From Nonomuraea sp. NBC_00507 (lineage in GTDB: Bacteria > Actinomycetota > Actinomycetes > Streptosporangiales > Streptosporangiaceae), in the NCBI RefSeq assembly GCF_036013525.1, contig NZ_CP107853.1:2418001-2482000 (forward strand): a stretch of 64,000 bases of DNA. Reading direction: 5' to 3'. Numbering within the stretch: position 1 is the stretch's first letter; every line of letters begins with the position of its first letter. The notes under the pieces were generated by a model, which saw only the letters and a list, made by a program, of their open reading frames with translations, was not told the DNA's origin and ran no database searches. Position numbers and translations under genes: made by a program. This document shows positions 53,087 through 61,790 of this stretch, piece after piece.

Positions 53087-53674
53087 ATGTCATTACGGGC
53101 CCGGATACGGGGCGGGGATAAAGCCGCGTTCGGTGAGCTCTTCGACGAGTGCGCGAAAGCCGTCTACAACCACGCCATCCGCTTGACCGCCAACTGGTCC
53201 ATGGCCGAGGACGTGACGGCGCTGACGTTCCTGGAAGCGTGGCGGCTGCGAGGCAAGATCGACGCCGAGGGCGGCTCGCTGCGGCCCTGGCTGCTCGGCA
53301 TCGCCACCAACGTCGCCCGCAACATGCGCCGGGCCGCCCGTCGGCATGACGACGCGCTGGCCCGGCTGCCCAGGGGCGAGGGAGTGCCGGACTTCGCCGA
53401 GGAGGTCGTAAGCCGCATCGACGACGCCGAACGGCTGGCGGCGGTGCGGCAGGCGTACGGCAAGCTTCGCCGCGCGGAGCAGGACGTGTTCGCGCTCTGC
53501 GTGTGGGCGGGGCTCGACTACGCGCAGGCTGCCGAGGCACTCGGCATCCCGGTAGGCACGGTCAGGTCCAGGCTCTCACGGGCCCGCAAGAAACTCGCCG
53601 GCGCCGGGGAACCGCCTCCGGCGAGGGGACAGGTAGTAGGTGACGGAGGCCCCGAGAAGGAGGAGATCCGATGA
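53087..53674 (+). CDS. ECF-type RNA polymerase sigma factor
   Basis: A 195-residue sigma factor. Region 2 is about residues 14-80 (AFGELFDECAKAVYNHAIRLTANWSMAEDVTALTFLEAWRLRGK). Region 4 is about 120-175 (LDYAQAAEALGIPVGTVRSRLSRARKKLAG). The stop overlaps the next start by ATGA, so sigma and its membrane partner are made together. ATG 53087 is preferred to GTG 53081. It is a close functional parallel to the wrecked pair at 46724-47243. Confidence 0.9.
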   Translation: MSLRARIRGGDKAAFGELFDECAKAVYNHAIRLTANWSMAEDVTALTFLEAWRLRGKIDAEGGSLRPWLLGIATNVARNMRRAARRHDDALARLPRGEGVPDFAEEVVSRIDDAERLAAVRQAYGKLRRAEQDVFALCVWAGLDYAQAAEALGIPVGTVRSRLSRARKKLAGAGEPPPARGQVVGDGGPEKEEIR

Positions 53675-54243
53675 ACTGGCCGGCCGAGCGCGATCTTCCC
53701 GAGGGCCGTCACCGACTGCTCAAGGAGTTCGTGATGACCGAGATCGACAAGGCACCGCGGAAGCGCCGCGCCGTCCTGGCAGCCCCTGCCCTGGCCCTGG
53801 CGGCCGCCGCCGCGGTGGCCGTACCGCTGCTCTTCGGCGGCCCCCCTGCGTACGCGGTGACCAAGGGTTCCGATGGGCTGATCCACATCACCATCAACGA
53901 GGCCAAGGACCCGAAGGGCCTCCAGGCGGAGCTGCAGAGCTTGGGGGCGAACGTGGTCGTGGACTACATCCCCATGGGCAAGAAGTGCAGCCCGCAGCCC
54001 CGCGCGGCCGGCTTCTTGGACAAGGAGGAAGCGGATCTTGCCGTCTGGCCCGCGCCGGAGGAGCACTTCGGCAGCTTCACCATCGACCCCAGCGTGATCG
54101 GCCCGGGCCAGACGGGGGTTCTGGAGTTCAGCTCGTCGGAGAACAACGGCGGGGTGATCGCCGGCATCTGGGCCAGAGTGGCCGAGGGGCCGATCGCGGA
54201 GTGCGTCCTGGTGGACACCACGGAGGCACCGCTGTCGCACTGA
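53671..54243 (+). CDS. Sigma-factor-coupled membrane protein (possible anti-sigma or sensor)
   Basis: A 190-residue protein. The cytoplasmic N-terminus is MNWPAERDLPEGRHRLLKEFVMTEI, the DLPxGRHRLLKE motif seen in proteins encoded after ECF sigma genes. One membrane span lies near residues 36-56, followed by an extracytoplasmic domain of 130 residues with two Cys. It has no zinc anti-sigma HxxxCxxC motif, so sigma control, if any, is of another type. ATGA overlap with the sigma gene. Confidence 0.7.
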   Translation: MNWPAERDLPEGRHRLLKEFVMTEIDKAPRKRRAVLAAPALALAAAAAVAVPLLFGGPPAYAVTKGSDGLIHITINEAKDPKGLQAELQSLGANVVVDYIPMGKKCSPQPRAAGFLDKEEADLAVWPAPEEHFGSFTIDPSVIGPGQTGVLEFSSSENNGGVIAGIWARVAEGPIAECVLVDTTEAPLSH

Positions 54244-54255
54244 CCAGGCGAAAGG

Positions 54256-54297
54256 ACGGCGCCTGCCGCACGAGCGTGTGCGGCGGGCGCCGTTGTC
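54256..54297 (+). terminator. Terminator after the sigma/membrane-partner operon
   Basis: A 16-bp stem, 54256-54271 with 54278-54293, one wobble pair and a 6-nt loop, followed by TGTCGTT. Confidence 0.75.
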
Positions 54298-54336
54298 GTT
54301 AGTGGTCGACCGACCAACCGCCCGACCGAGAACGCG

Positions 54337-54372
54337 GTCTGGCACGCGCACCATGCGCGTGCCAGACGCTCT
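54337..54372. terminator. Second hairpin between convergent operons
   Basis: A perfect 14-bp stem, GTCTGGCACGCGCA (54337-54350) with TGCGCGTGCCAGAC (54354-54367), and a CCA loop, then GCTCTTTC. It probably ends the SPFH-NfeD transcript from the right and backs up the terminator at 54256. Confidence 0.7.
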
Positions 54373-54384
54373 TTCATCCGAACC

Positions 54385-55461
54385 TCAGCGCTCGGTCTCC
54401 TTCTTCTCCCGCTCCAGGTCGGGGAACGGGGAAGGTTCCTGGACGCCCTGGGTGAGCTGGCGCGGCCCGTTCGGGCTCTCCGCCTCCTGAGCGTCGGCGA
54501 CCGCCTCAGCCGCGGCCTCCGCCGCCCTGGCGGCCTCCTCCTCGGCGGCCGAGCTCTCCGGGGCCTCCTCCCGCGTGGCCGCTGACTGCGGCAGCGCCTC
54601 GGTGAACGCCTTCGAGACACCCTGCAGCGCCGAGGTGACCTCGCTCGGGATCACCCAGAACGTGTTGCCCGGACCCTGCGCCAGCTGCGGCAGCATCTGC
54701 AGGTATTGGTACGCCAGCAGCTTCGGGTCCGGGTCGTTGCGGTGCACGGCCTGGAAGACTTGGTCGATGGCGCGCGACTGGCCCTCGGCCTCCAGGATGG
54801 CCGCGGTGCGGCCGCCTTCGGCGCGAAGGATGCGGCTCTGCTTGTCGCCCTCCGCCGTGAGGATCTGCGACTGGCGCTGGCCTTCGGCGTTGAGGATCGC
54901 GGCCCGCTTGTCACGCTCGGCCCGCATCTGCTTCTCCATCGCGTCCTTGATGGTCTTGGGCGGGTCGATGGCCTTGATCTCGACCCGGTTGACGCGCAGC
55001 CCCCACTTGCCGGTGGCCTCGTCGAGGACGCCGCGAAGCTGGCTGTTGATGGTGTCGCGCGAGGTCAGGGTCTTCTCCAGGTCCATGGAGCCGACGACGT
55101 TACGCAGCGTGGTGACGGTGAGCTGCTCGACACCCTGAATGTAGTTGGCGATCTCGTACGCCGCCGCCCGCGGGTCGGTGATCTGGAAGTAGAGGACCGT
55201 GTCGATCTCGACGACCAGGTTGTCCTCGGTGATGACCGGCTGCGGACGGAAGGACACGACCTGCTCACGTAGATCGAGCTTGGGATAGACGCGGTCGATG
55301 TACGGGATCACGAAGTTGAGGCCGGGCTTGAGCGTGCGATGGTAACGGCCGAGGCGCTCGACGTTGGCCGCCCGGGCCTGTGGGACGATCCGCACGGCTT
55401 TGAGCACGGTGACCACGGCGAAGAGGATGACGAACAGTCCGACCAGCAAGAGCGCATCCAT
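54385..55461 (-). CDS. SPFH/Band 7 (stomatin-like, QmcA-type) membrane scaffold protein
   Basis: A 358-residue protein. One N-terminal span (residues 4-25) is followed by an SPFH domain (about 25-185; RIVPQARAANVERLGRYHRTLKPGLNFVIPYID). A coiled coil comes next with the DKRAAILNAEGQRQSQILTAEGDKQSRILRAEG repeats, then an acidic low-complexity tail. Such proteins form membrane microdomain scaffolds and often associate with proteases. The neighbouring NfeD gene, 3 bp upstream in the operon, is the usual partner. Confidence 0.95.
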   Translation of the reverse strand: MDALLLVGLFVILFAVVTVLKAVRIVPQARAANVERLGRYHRTLKPGLNFVIPYIDRVYPKLDLREQVVSFRPQPVITEDNLVVEIDTVLYFQITDPRAAAYEIANYIQGVEQLTVTTLRNVVGSMDLEKTLTSRDTINSQLRGVLDEATGKWGLRVNRVEIKAIDPPKTIKDAMEKQMRAERDKRAAILNAEGQRQSQILTAEGDKQSRILRAEGGRTAAILEAEGQSRAIDQVFQAVHRNDPDPKLLAYQYLQMLPQLAQGPGNTFWVIPSEVTSALQGVSKAFTEALPQSAATREEAPESSAAEEEAARAAEAAAEAVADAQEAESPNGPRQLTQGVQEPSPFPDLEREKKETER

Positions 55462-55464
55462 GGC

Positions 55465-55896
55465 TCACTCCCGGGGATATACGAGGGCTGTCGCGCCCTC
55501 GATCTCGATGATGTCGACGGTCGCCCCCGCGGGAATCACCAGGGTTTCGTCGTAGGCACGCGCCGACCATTCCTCGCCCCCGACGCGTACCCGTCCGTCG
55601 CGGCCGGTTACCTCCGACACGACGTAGGCGGGTTTGCCGACGAGTGCTTCGACGCCGAACCGCTGCAGCTGAGGCTGCCTGATATGACGCATCGCCAGCG
55701 GCCTGATCACGATCAGACCGGCTGCTGACGAGGCCGCGAAGAACAGTAACTGCAGGGGAACGGGCAATCCGATGGCGGCGGTCGCGGCGGTGAGGAGAGC
55801 CGCGGCGCCGAGGAGTCCCAGCGCGGCCGTGAAGGTGAACAACTCGGCCACGCCGAGCACGACCGCGAGGATTACCCAGATGATCCATTCATCCAT
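55465..55896 (-). CDS. NfeD-family membrane protein
   Basis: A 143-residue protein with membrane spans near residues 5-22, 24-43 and 47-67 and a C-terminal OB-fold domain (about 80-140; GKPAYVVSEVTGRDGRVRVGGEEWSARAYDE..IPAGATVDIIEIEGATALVYP). The OB fold binds its SPFH partner, encoded immediately downstream with a 3-bp gap. Together they make a membrane-organising complex. Confidence 0.93.
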   Translation of the reverse strand: MDEWIIWVILAVVLGVAELFTFTAALGLLGAAALLTAATAAIGLPVPLQLLFFAASSAAGLIVIRPLAMRHIRQPQLQRFGVEALVGKPAYVVSEVTGRDGRVRVGGEEWSARAYDETLVIPAGATVDIIEIEGATALVYPRE

Positions 55897-55967
55897 GTCG
55901 GCCCTCCTCTTGGGACAACGGGCCTGAGTGCGTGGGTGGTTCCCCCTCCTCTACCGTAATCCTGGTT

Positions 55968-57146
55968 TCAGCGCTGCGGCACCCACCCACCTGCGTCATC
56001 GGTGGCATGCAGCGCGCTGCCTTGTATCCATTTCTCCCACGGGAGTTGCCAGAAACCCCATCCGTTGTTCCATACGAGCTCGCGGTCGGTGCCGGTGATC
56101 GTGACCGGATCGCCGCGCAGGGAGGTGGCGTAGAACCAGGCGGCCTGGTCGGGCCGCGCATTGATGCAGCCGTGGCTGACGTTTTCCCGGCCCTGGGCCC
56201 ACACATTGTTCTTGGCGTGCACGTATTCGCCGCTGTTGGAAATGCGCACGGCGTGGTCGATCATCAGATCGTAAAAACCGGGCTCGCCTTTTCGCCGGCC
56301 GGGGGAGACCATGCGGACCGGGCTGTCTTTGTCCATGGTCAGGTGCACGCCGCTGGTCGTGGTGTATTCGGGGGTGGTCGCCACGCCGGCGCTGATGGCC
56401 ATGCGCTGCGCGGGCGCGCCGTCGCGCTCGACGACCATCTGGTGCGTCCTGGTGTCGATCACACTGGCCTGCTCGCGGGCGACGGTGAAGGCGAAGGTGG
56501 AGTCGGTGGCGCCGTAGACGCCGCCGGGCAGGCGCAGGCCGGCCAGGTGGGCGGTGACGGTGACCCGCTGCCTGGGGTCCCAGAAGCGGCGGGTGCGGTA
56601 GATCACCTGAGTGTCGCTGGTCCACCGCCAGGCGCCTTCGACCGGCTGCTCGCTCTTGACCTCCAGCGCCCGCTCGACGGCCGCCTTGTCCGTCACGGGC
56701 GTGTCGAAGTCGATGATGATCGGCATGCCGGTGCCGACGATCTCGCCGGGCAGGGGCGTGGTGGCGACGATCCCGAACGTGCGCTCGGCCGGGCGGGTGT
56801 GGATGCGGCCCACCGCCACCGTGGCGGGGCCGCGCGGGCCCGCGGCCGTGGCGGTCACCGTGTATTCGGCCGCGGGCTTGAGCGTCCAGTCGGAGCGCCA
56901 GGTCGTGCGGGAACCGTCGAGCCTGCCCGGCACGGGCTCCCCGCCCTCATAGACCTGGACGTTGCTGAGCGTGCCACCGGACGCGCTGATCAGCAGGCCG
57001 CGATCGGGCCGCGCCCGCTTGCTGTCGAGCGCCGGTGAGATGTGCACGACCGGCGCCGAGACCGGCGCCTCCGCCGTCACGGGACTGCAGCCGCAGATCA
57101 GGAGGAAGGCGACACACATCATCGCGCGAGCTCCGGCACGCCGCAT
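55968..57146 (-). CDS. L,D-transpeptidase lipoprotein with Ig-like domains
   Basis: A 392-residue envelope enzyme that makes 3-3 crosslinks in peptidoglycan. The signal peptide ends in ICGC, a probable lipobox (Cys20). Ig-like domains of the actinobacterial type lie at about 40-140 and 140-235. The YkuD catalytic domain (about 240-370) ends in the active-site motif SHGCINARP, with the catalytic His in the upstream strand (EYVHAKNNVW region). A Trp-rich tail (WNNGWGFWQLPWEKW) is typical of this subclass. ATG 57146 is chosen for its fit to the signal peptide. Confidence 0.93.
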   Translation of the reverse strand: MRRAGARAMMCVAFLLICGCSPVTAEAPVSAPVVHISPALDSKRARPDRGLLISASGGTLSNVQVYEGGEPVPGRLDGSRTTWRSDWTLKPAAEYTVTATAAGPRGPATVAVGRIHTRPAERTFGIVATTPLPGEIVGTGMPIIIDFDTPVTDKAAVERALEVKSEQPVEGAWRWTSDTQVIYRTRRFWDPRQRVTVTAHLAGLRLPGGVYGATDSTFAFTVAREQASVIDTRTHQMVVERDGAPAQRMAISAGVATTPEYTTTSGVHLTMDKDSPVRMVSPGRRKGEPGFYDLMIDHAVRISNSGEYVHAKNNVWAQGRENVSHGCINARPDQAAWFYATSLRGDPVTITGTDRELVWNNGWGFWQLPWEKWIQGSALHATDDAGGWVPQR

Positions 57147-57226
57147 GGGGTGAATCCTGCTTTCTGATGGAGCGGGGAAGCGCTCCAAGAGTAGCGTTCA
57201 GTCCGCGAGCAAGCACGCTGAGTCAC

Positions 57227-58330
57227 CTATACGACAGTTCCTGAAACCTCCCCCAATGTCAGGTCGCCGGCCGTGGCCCGGATGGTCACCGTGTCGCCAT
57301 CCTGCAGGAACGCGCGGACTTCGCCGCTCGCCAGCTTGATCGGATCGGTCCCGTTCCAGGTCAGCTCGATGAGCGAGCCGCGATCGCCGCGCTCGGGGCC
57401 CGAGATCGTGCCGCTGGCGAACAGGTCGCCGGTGCGCAACGAAGCCCCGTTCACGGTCATGTGGGCGAGCATCTGGTCGGGTGTCCAATACATGCTCGCG
57501 TACGGCGGTCGCGACACGACCTCCCCGTTGAGCAGGACCTCGACGGAGATGTCCAGCCCCCAGTCGCCTTGCCTGCGCAGGTACGCGGCCGGCTCGGGGT
57601 TCTGCGGCCGCCCGGGGATCCTGGGCAGCGCCTCCAGCGGGGTGACCCATGGCGAGATCGACGTGGCGAACGACTTGGCCAGGAACGGGCCGAGCGGCCG
57701 GTATTCCCACGCCTGCACGTCCCGCGCGCTCCAGTCGTTGACCAGCGTCACTCCGAACACATGGTCCTCGAACGCCCCGGCAGGCGTGCCGAGCTCGGTC
57801 GGCACGCCGACCACGAACCCCAGCTCCGCCTCGAAGTCGAGCTTCTCGCACGGACCGAACTTGCCCGGCCCGAGCTGCCCCTGCGGCCGCTTGACCGGCG
57901 TGCCGGATACCACGACCGTGCCCGACCTGCCGTGGTATCCGATGGGCAGGTGCCGCCAGTTCGGCAGCAGCGGCTCGGTGTCGGGACGGAAGATCCTGCC
58001 GACGTTGCTCGCGTGGTCGATCGAGCAGTAGAAGTCGACGTAGTCGGCCACCTCGAACGGCATGTGCAGCCGCACCTGCTCCAGCGGAATCAGGTGCGGC
58101 TCGGTCACCGCCAGGTCGCCGGTGAGCTTGTTCCTGATCAGCGTCCGGGTGTCGTGCCAGGCCGCGCGGCCCCTGGCCAAGAACGGATTGAGCGACGGGG
58201 CGGCGAACACCTCGTCGTGCAGCGCGGCGGTCAGGTCGAGCACCCGGTCGCCGTACCGCACTCCCACCCGGGGCGACTCTCCAGGCGAGGAGAAGACCCC
58301 GAAGGGCAGATTGTCCACACCCCAACTCAC
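57227..58330 (-). CDS. fahA: Fumarylacetoacetase
   Basis: A 367-residue metal-dependent hydrolase cleaving fumarylacetoacetate to fumarate and acetoacetate, the last step of tyrosine/homogentisate breakdown. Metal and catalytic segments: DFYCSIDHASNVG, IGYHGRSGTVVVSGT, DFEAELGFVVG and VNDWSARDVQAWEY, all FAH hallmarks. Start is GTG 58330, which overlaps the stop of the preceding gene (GTGA) and has GAGGAGG just before it. Third gene of the hmgA operon. Confidence 0.96.
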   Translation of the reverse strand: MSWGVDNLPFGVFSSPGESPRVGVRYGDRVLDLTAALHDEVFAAPSLNPFLARGRAAWHDTRTLIRNKLTGDLAVTEPHLIPLEQVRLHMPFEVADYVDFYCSIDHASNVGRIFRPDTEPLLPNWRHLPIGYHGRSGTVVVSGTPVKRPQGQLGPGKFGPCEKLDFEAELGFVVGVPTELGTPAGAFEDHVFGVTLVNDWSARDVQAWEYRPLGPFLAKSFATSISPWVTPLEALPRIPGRPQNPEPAAYLRRQGDWGLDISVEVLLNGEVVSRPPYASMYWTPDQMLAHMTVNGASLRTGDLFASGTISGPERGDRGSLIELTWNGTDPIKLASGEVRAFLQDGDTVTIRATAGDLTLGEVSGTVV

Positions 58331-59094
58331 GCATCCTCCTCGATCAGTCCAAGTGCGCGCAGGTCCTCGAGGGGCGTGCTGGTGCTGCACGAGCCGTAGC
58401 TCACCAGCAGCCGCCGCGCCCGCTTCGCGGTCTCCTCCGGTACGTCCTGCGCCAGCCGTACGAGATGCCCCACGTCGGTGGCGCGCAGCACGGGCGCCGG
58501 ATCGCGCCCTTCGACGGCCTCGCACACCGCCAGCGTCAGGTTGAGGAACCCGTGCCGATCCACGCCGAGCGACGGGTCGAAGTGGCGTACGGCGTGGTGC
58601 AGCCCGGCCGTGGCCTTGAACGGCACGTCGTGGTCCACGCAGAACCTGATGAACATCGCGAGCTGCTCCACCGCCGGGAAGGCGTCGGCTACCTGGCCGC
58701 CGCAGCGCACCTTCAGCCCTGTGCCGTCGGGCACGGTGATGGCCAGCTTGCCCGGGGTGACCTCGGCGAAGAGCCGCACCCCTTCGGGCAGCCCGAGCCG
58801 GTCGGCCAGCGCCGCGACCGACGTATCGCGGGGCAGCGGCATCTCGACGATGTCCACCGGCAGGTCGTCGAAGGCGGGCACCTCGGGCGTATCCACGATC
58901 AGCCCGATCCGCCGCGGCCGGAAGTCCTTGCCGCGCAGCCGGTCCAACCGGCTGGCCGGGCACAGGAAGCGGTGCGTGAGCACCGGGTTGCCGCGCTCCT
59001 GGTCCCGCCGGTGGCGGGCGAGCGCCTCGTCCATGTGCAGGGACGTCGGCGGGAACAGGCCCGCGTCGTCCACCAATGCCGTGTAGAGAATCAT
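58327..59094 (-). CDS. Unknown protein encoded between hmgA and fahA
   Basis: A 255-residue soluble protein, no named domain. It starts MILYTALVDDAGLFPPTSLHMDEAL, a motif I have seen only in unannotated actinobacterial proteins. Later strands (RRIGLIVDTPEV, LFAEVTPGKLAIT, LKVRCGGQVADAFP, FKATAGLHHAVRH) suggest a (beta/alpha)8-barrel-like enzyme with conserved Asp, Glu, Lys and His. It overlaps hmgA by ATGA and fahA by GTGA, so it must be made with them. The pathway between the two enzymes needs maleylacetoacetate isomerase, which is otherwise missing here; that is one possible role. ATG 59103 is an alternative start. Confidence 0.7.
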   Translation of the reverse strand: MILYTALVDDAGLFPPTSLHMDEALARHRRDQERGNPVLTHRFLCPASRLDRLRGKDFRPRRIGLIVDTPEVPAFDDLPVDIVEMPLPRDTSVAALADRLGLPEGVRLFAEVTPGKLAITVPDGTGLKVRCGGQVADAFPAVEQLAMFIRFCVDHDVPFKATAGLHHAVRHFDPSLGVDRHGFLNLTLAVCEAVEGRDPAPVLRATDVGHLVRLAQDVPEETAKRARRLLVSYGSCSTSTPLEDLRALGLIEEDA

Positions 59095-60260
59095 CGTGCC
59101 CATGTCCACGCGTAGCCGGGATCTTCGCAGGACAGCGCGCCCTGGCCGAGGTCGAGCGGGCGGAAGGTGTCCACCATCACCGCCATCTCGCTCGTGGTCG
59201 TGACACCCCGGGCGACCGCGTCGATCACCGCCTCCACCGCGCCCGGCTGCGGCCCGTGCGTGAACCCGGCCGGATGCAGCGAGATCGACCCGACATCGAT
59301 GCCCGAGCCCGCGCGCGCGGAGTAGTCGCCGCCCACGTAGAACATGAACTCGTCGGAGTCCACGTTGTGGTGGTTGTACGGGATCGGGATGGCCTCGGGG
59401 TGGTAGTCGAGCGGCCGCGGGCAGAACGAGCACACCACGAACCCGGGCCCCTCGAACGTCTGGTGCACCGGCGGCGGCGCGTGCGTCTTCTTCACGATCG
59501 GCTCGAAGTCGTTGATGTTGAACGCGAACGGATAGAGGTAGCCGTCCCAGCCCACCACGTCGAACGGGTGATTCCGGTAGACGAGCCTGGTCAGCCCGCC
59601 GCGCGTGCGCACCAGCACCGGCACCTCCTCGCCGTCCACGAGGAGTGGCGCGATGGGTGCGCGCAGGTCGCGCTCGCAGTATGGTGCGTGCTCCAGGAAC
59701 TGCCCGTACTGCGACAGGTATCGCTTGGGCGGCCTGATGTGCCCGGACGCCTCGATGGCCAGCACGTTGACCGGGCCCCTCGGCACCCACCGGTGAATCG
59801 TCCCGGTCGGGATGACGACGTAGTCGCCCTCCCCGGCCTCGATCACGCCGTAGGTGGACTCGAAAGTCACCTCGCCCCGCTGGACGTACACGCATTCGTC
59901 GCCCATCGAGTTGCGGTAGAGCTCGCTCGGCCGGTCGCTGGTGGCGTACGACAATCGGACGTCGCCGTTGCCCGCCAGCAGCATGCGGCCCGTGACCAGG
60001 TCGCCGGCGCTGGAAAGCTCCTGGGTGCGGAAATGGCGTGGCGAGAGCGGCAGATTGGGCTCGAGTCGCGTTTCCGTGCCGGGTTCGGCCGCCTCCGCCT
60101 TGACGATCGCGGTCGGCAGGTGGCGGTGGTAGAGCAGCGAGGAGTCGGACGAGAAGCCCTCCTCGCCCATCAGCTCCTCGGCGTAGAGACCGCCGTCCGG
60201 CCGCCTGAACTGCACGTGCCGCTTACGCGGCACCTCCCCAACGACGCGGTAGTACGGCAT
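59091..60260 (-). CDS. hmgA: Homogentisate 1,2-dioxygenase
   Basis: A 389-residue cupin-fold, Fe(II)-dependent ring-cleaving dioxygenase that opens homogentisate to maleylacetoacetate. Iron-ligand region: YNHHNVDSDEFMFYVGGDYS and the later HPAGFTHGPQPG; the YVVIPTGTIHRW cupin strand is also present. ATG 60260 has GGGAGGGG upstream. It heads a three-gene, overlapping operon. A palindrome beside its -10 box probably binds the IclR protein encoded just upstream on the same strand. Confidence 0.95.
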   Translation of the reverse strand: MPYYRVVGEVPRKRHVQFRRPDGGLYAEELMGEEGFSSDSSLLYHRHLPTAIVKAEAAEPGTETRLEPNLPLSPRHFRTQELSSAGDLVTGRMLLAGNGDVRLSYATSDRPSELYRNSMGDECVYVQRGEVTFESTYGVIEAGEGDYVVIPTGTIHRWVPRGPVNVLAIEASGHIRPPKRYLSQYGQFLEHAPYCERDLRAPIAPLLVDGEEVPVLVRTRGGLTRLVYRNHPFDVVGWDGYLYPFAFNINDFEPIVKKTHAPPPVHQTFEGPGFVVCSFCPRPLDYHPEAIPIPYNHHNVDSDEFMFYVGGDYSARAGSGIDVGSISLHPAGFTHGPQPGAVEAVIDAVARGVTTTSEMAVMVDTFRPLDLGQGALSCEDPGYAWTWAR

Positions 60261-60277
60261 CGGCCCCTCCCTTGCCT

Positions 60278-60310
60278 GTCCGCTTATCGGACGAAGGTGT
60301 CCTTTATATG
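60278..60310 (-). promoter_or_regulatory. hmgA promoter with IclR-type palindrome
   Basis: The minus strand carries a TATAAA -10-like box at about 60303-60308. Just downstream of it lies the inverted repeat GTCCG-CTTAT-CGGAC (60278-60292), near the expected transcription start. That placement suggests repression, with the IclR gene at 60341 the obvious candidate. Confidence 0.5.
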
Positions 60311-60340
60311 TGACTACCGTCCGCCATGGGTAGGGAGATG

Positions 60341-60970
60341 TCAACCCAGTGCCGCGGACAGCTCGGCGGCGGCGGCCACCACCCGCGGGCCGGTCGACTC
60401 CTCCAGCGGTCCGAACGTCACCACCCCCACAGAGGCCTCCAGCCACGGCAAGCCGGTTACCGGGGCGGCAAGGCCCCGCGCACCCTCCTGCAACTGCCCT
60501 TCCGTGACGAAGTAGTCGTCGCGTCCCTCACGCAGCGCCAGGATCGCCTGGCCCGCCGCGCCTTTCGCGAGCGGATGGCGCGCGCCCTCCCGGTAAGCCA
60601 CGTGCATATCGGTCCAGGAAGGCTCGACCACCGCGACGGCGAGCCCGTCGTCGCCCTCGGCCACGGTCAGGTGCGCGGTCGCGCCCACCTCCTCGGCCAG
60701 CCGCCGCAACGTCGGCAGCGCGGCCGCCCGCAGGAGCGGCTGCACGGCCTGGGCCAGCACGAGCACCCCGAACCCGAGATGCACCCGTCCCTCGGCGTCC
60801 CGGCGCACGAACCCCTCGTTCATCAGCGTCGTCAGCAGCCGGTAGACCACAGGACGGCTCAGCGACAACTCGCCGCTCAACTCGGTCGGCGTGCGTCCGC
60901 CCTTGCCGTCGGCAAGCAGTCGGAGCAGGCGCAGCCCGCGCTCGAGGGTCTGAGCGGATTCAGCGGCCAT
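60341..60970 (-). CDS. IclR-family transcriptional regulator (likely HmgR-type)
   Basis: A 209-residue regulator. The winged-helix N-terminus (residues 5-65: AQTLERGLRLLRLLAD..LTELSGELSLSRPVVYRLLTTL type) is followed by a GAF-like ligand domain (AHLTVAEGDDGLAVAV..HPLAKGAAGQAIL). It lies 80 bp upstream of hmgA on the same strand. By analogy with known HmgR proteins it would release the operon when homogentisate is present. Confidence 0.9.
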   Translation of the reverse strand: MAAESAQTLERGLRLLRLLADGKGGRTPTELSGELSLSRPVVYRLLTTLMNEGFVRRDAEGRVHLGFGVLVLAQAVQPLLRAAALPTLRRLAEEVGATAHLTVAEGDDGLAVAVVEPSWTDMHVAYREGARHPLAKGAAGQAILALREGRDDYFVTEGQLQEGARGLAAPVTGLPWLEASVGVVTFGPLEESTGPRVVAAAAELSAALG

Positions 60971-61041
60971 GCGACTGATTATCTGTGACGCTGCGCAGTC
61001 CGGGGGGTACGTAGGGGGATAGGCACAGCCAGGGGGTAACG

Positions 61042-61680
61042 ATGCGGCAAAGGTGGGTGTTCGTGCTCGCCGGCATGGCCGTGTGCGTGCTGACCGCCGC
61101 AGTGCCGTCGATCTCCACCATGTCGATCAACACCATGGCGCTCATATCCCAGCAGACCCCCACGGATCCACCTGAACGCCATCTGGTCGAGGACACCATT
61201 TACGTCACCGAGGGCATCGAGGTCACCAGCCGGCTGCTCCCCACGGCCAAGGGCCTGGCGTTCCGCGCGAAATACCTCGCCGTCGGGGTTCAGCTCGACC
61301 AGGGCGGCCGGCTGTCCGGCACGCCGCGGCGCTCCGGCACGTACGTCGTCCCCGTCCAGCTGTGCGCCGGGCAGACGTGCCGGGAGCAGGAGGTCACCCT
61401 CGTGGTGCTCCGCAACGTGCCGTGGGTGCCGCGCCAGCTGACCTTCCCCGGCAAGGTCGGCGTCCCGCTGGACGGCGAGATCGGCATCAGCGGCGGCCCG
61501 CCCGGCGTCCTGCCCACCTTCTCCGTGAACGACCACGCCAGGTTGCCCAGGGGCGTGAGCATCGGTCCTGACGGCCACGTGGGCGGCGTGCCCGCCACGC
61601 CGGGCATCTCCGAGATCCCGGTGCGGATCTGCGTGGCGGGCAACTGCGCGGGCGTCGTCGTACGGCTGATCATCGTCTGA
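61042..61680 (+). CDS. Exported protein with two putative Ig-like modules
   Basis: A 212-residue secreted protein. The signal peptide covers about residues 1-36. Two similar beta-rich modules follow, each ending in a Cys-x4/5-Cys strand pair: VPVQLCAGQTCREQEVTLVVL and IPVRICVAGNCAGVVVRLIIV. The phrases GRLSGTPRRSGTYVVPVQLC and GHVGGVPATPGISEIPVRIC show the internal repeat and resemble putative-Ig (He_PIG) domains. Function unknown; probably a surface or matrix protein. Confidence 0.72.
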   Translation: MRQRWVFVLAGMAVCVLTAAVPSISTMSINTMALISQQTPTDPPERHLVEDTIYVTEGIEVTSRLLPTAKGLAFRAKYLAVGVQLDQGGRLSGTPRRSGTYVVPVQLCAGQTCREQEVTLVVLRNVPWVPRQLTFPGKVGVPLDGEIGISGGPPGVLPTFSVNDHARLPRGVSIGPDGHVGGVPATPGISEIPVRICVAGNCAGVVVRLIIV

Positions 61681-61790
61681 TGCCGGGTAGGGCGCACCCC
61701 ACCTGAACTGGGGGGACGGCGGGCATGACCGGTGCGGCCCCGCGGCGGAGACTTCGAGGTGCACGTCCCGCACCTATGGAGGTATCCGTC

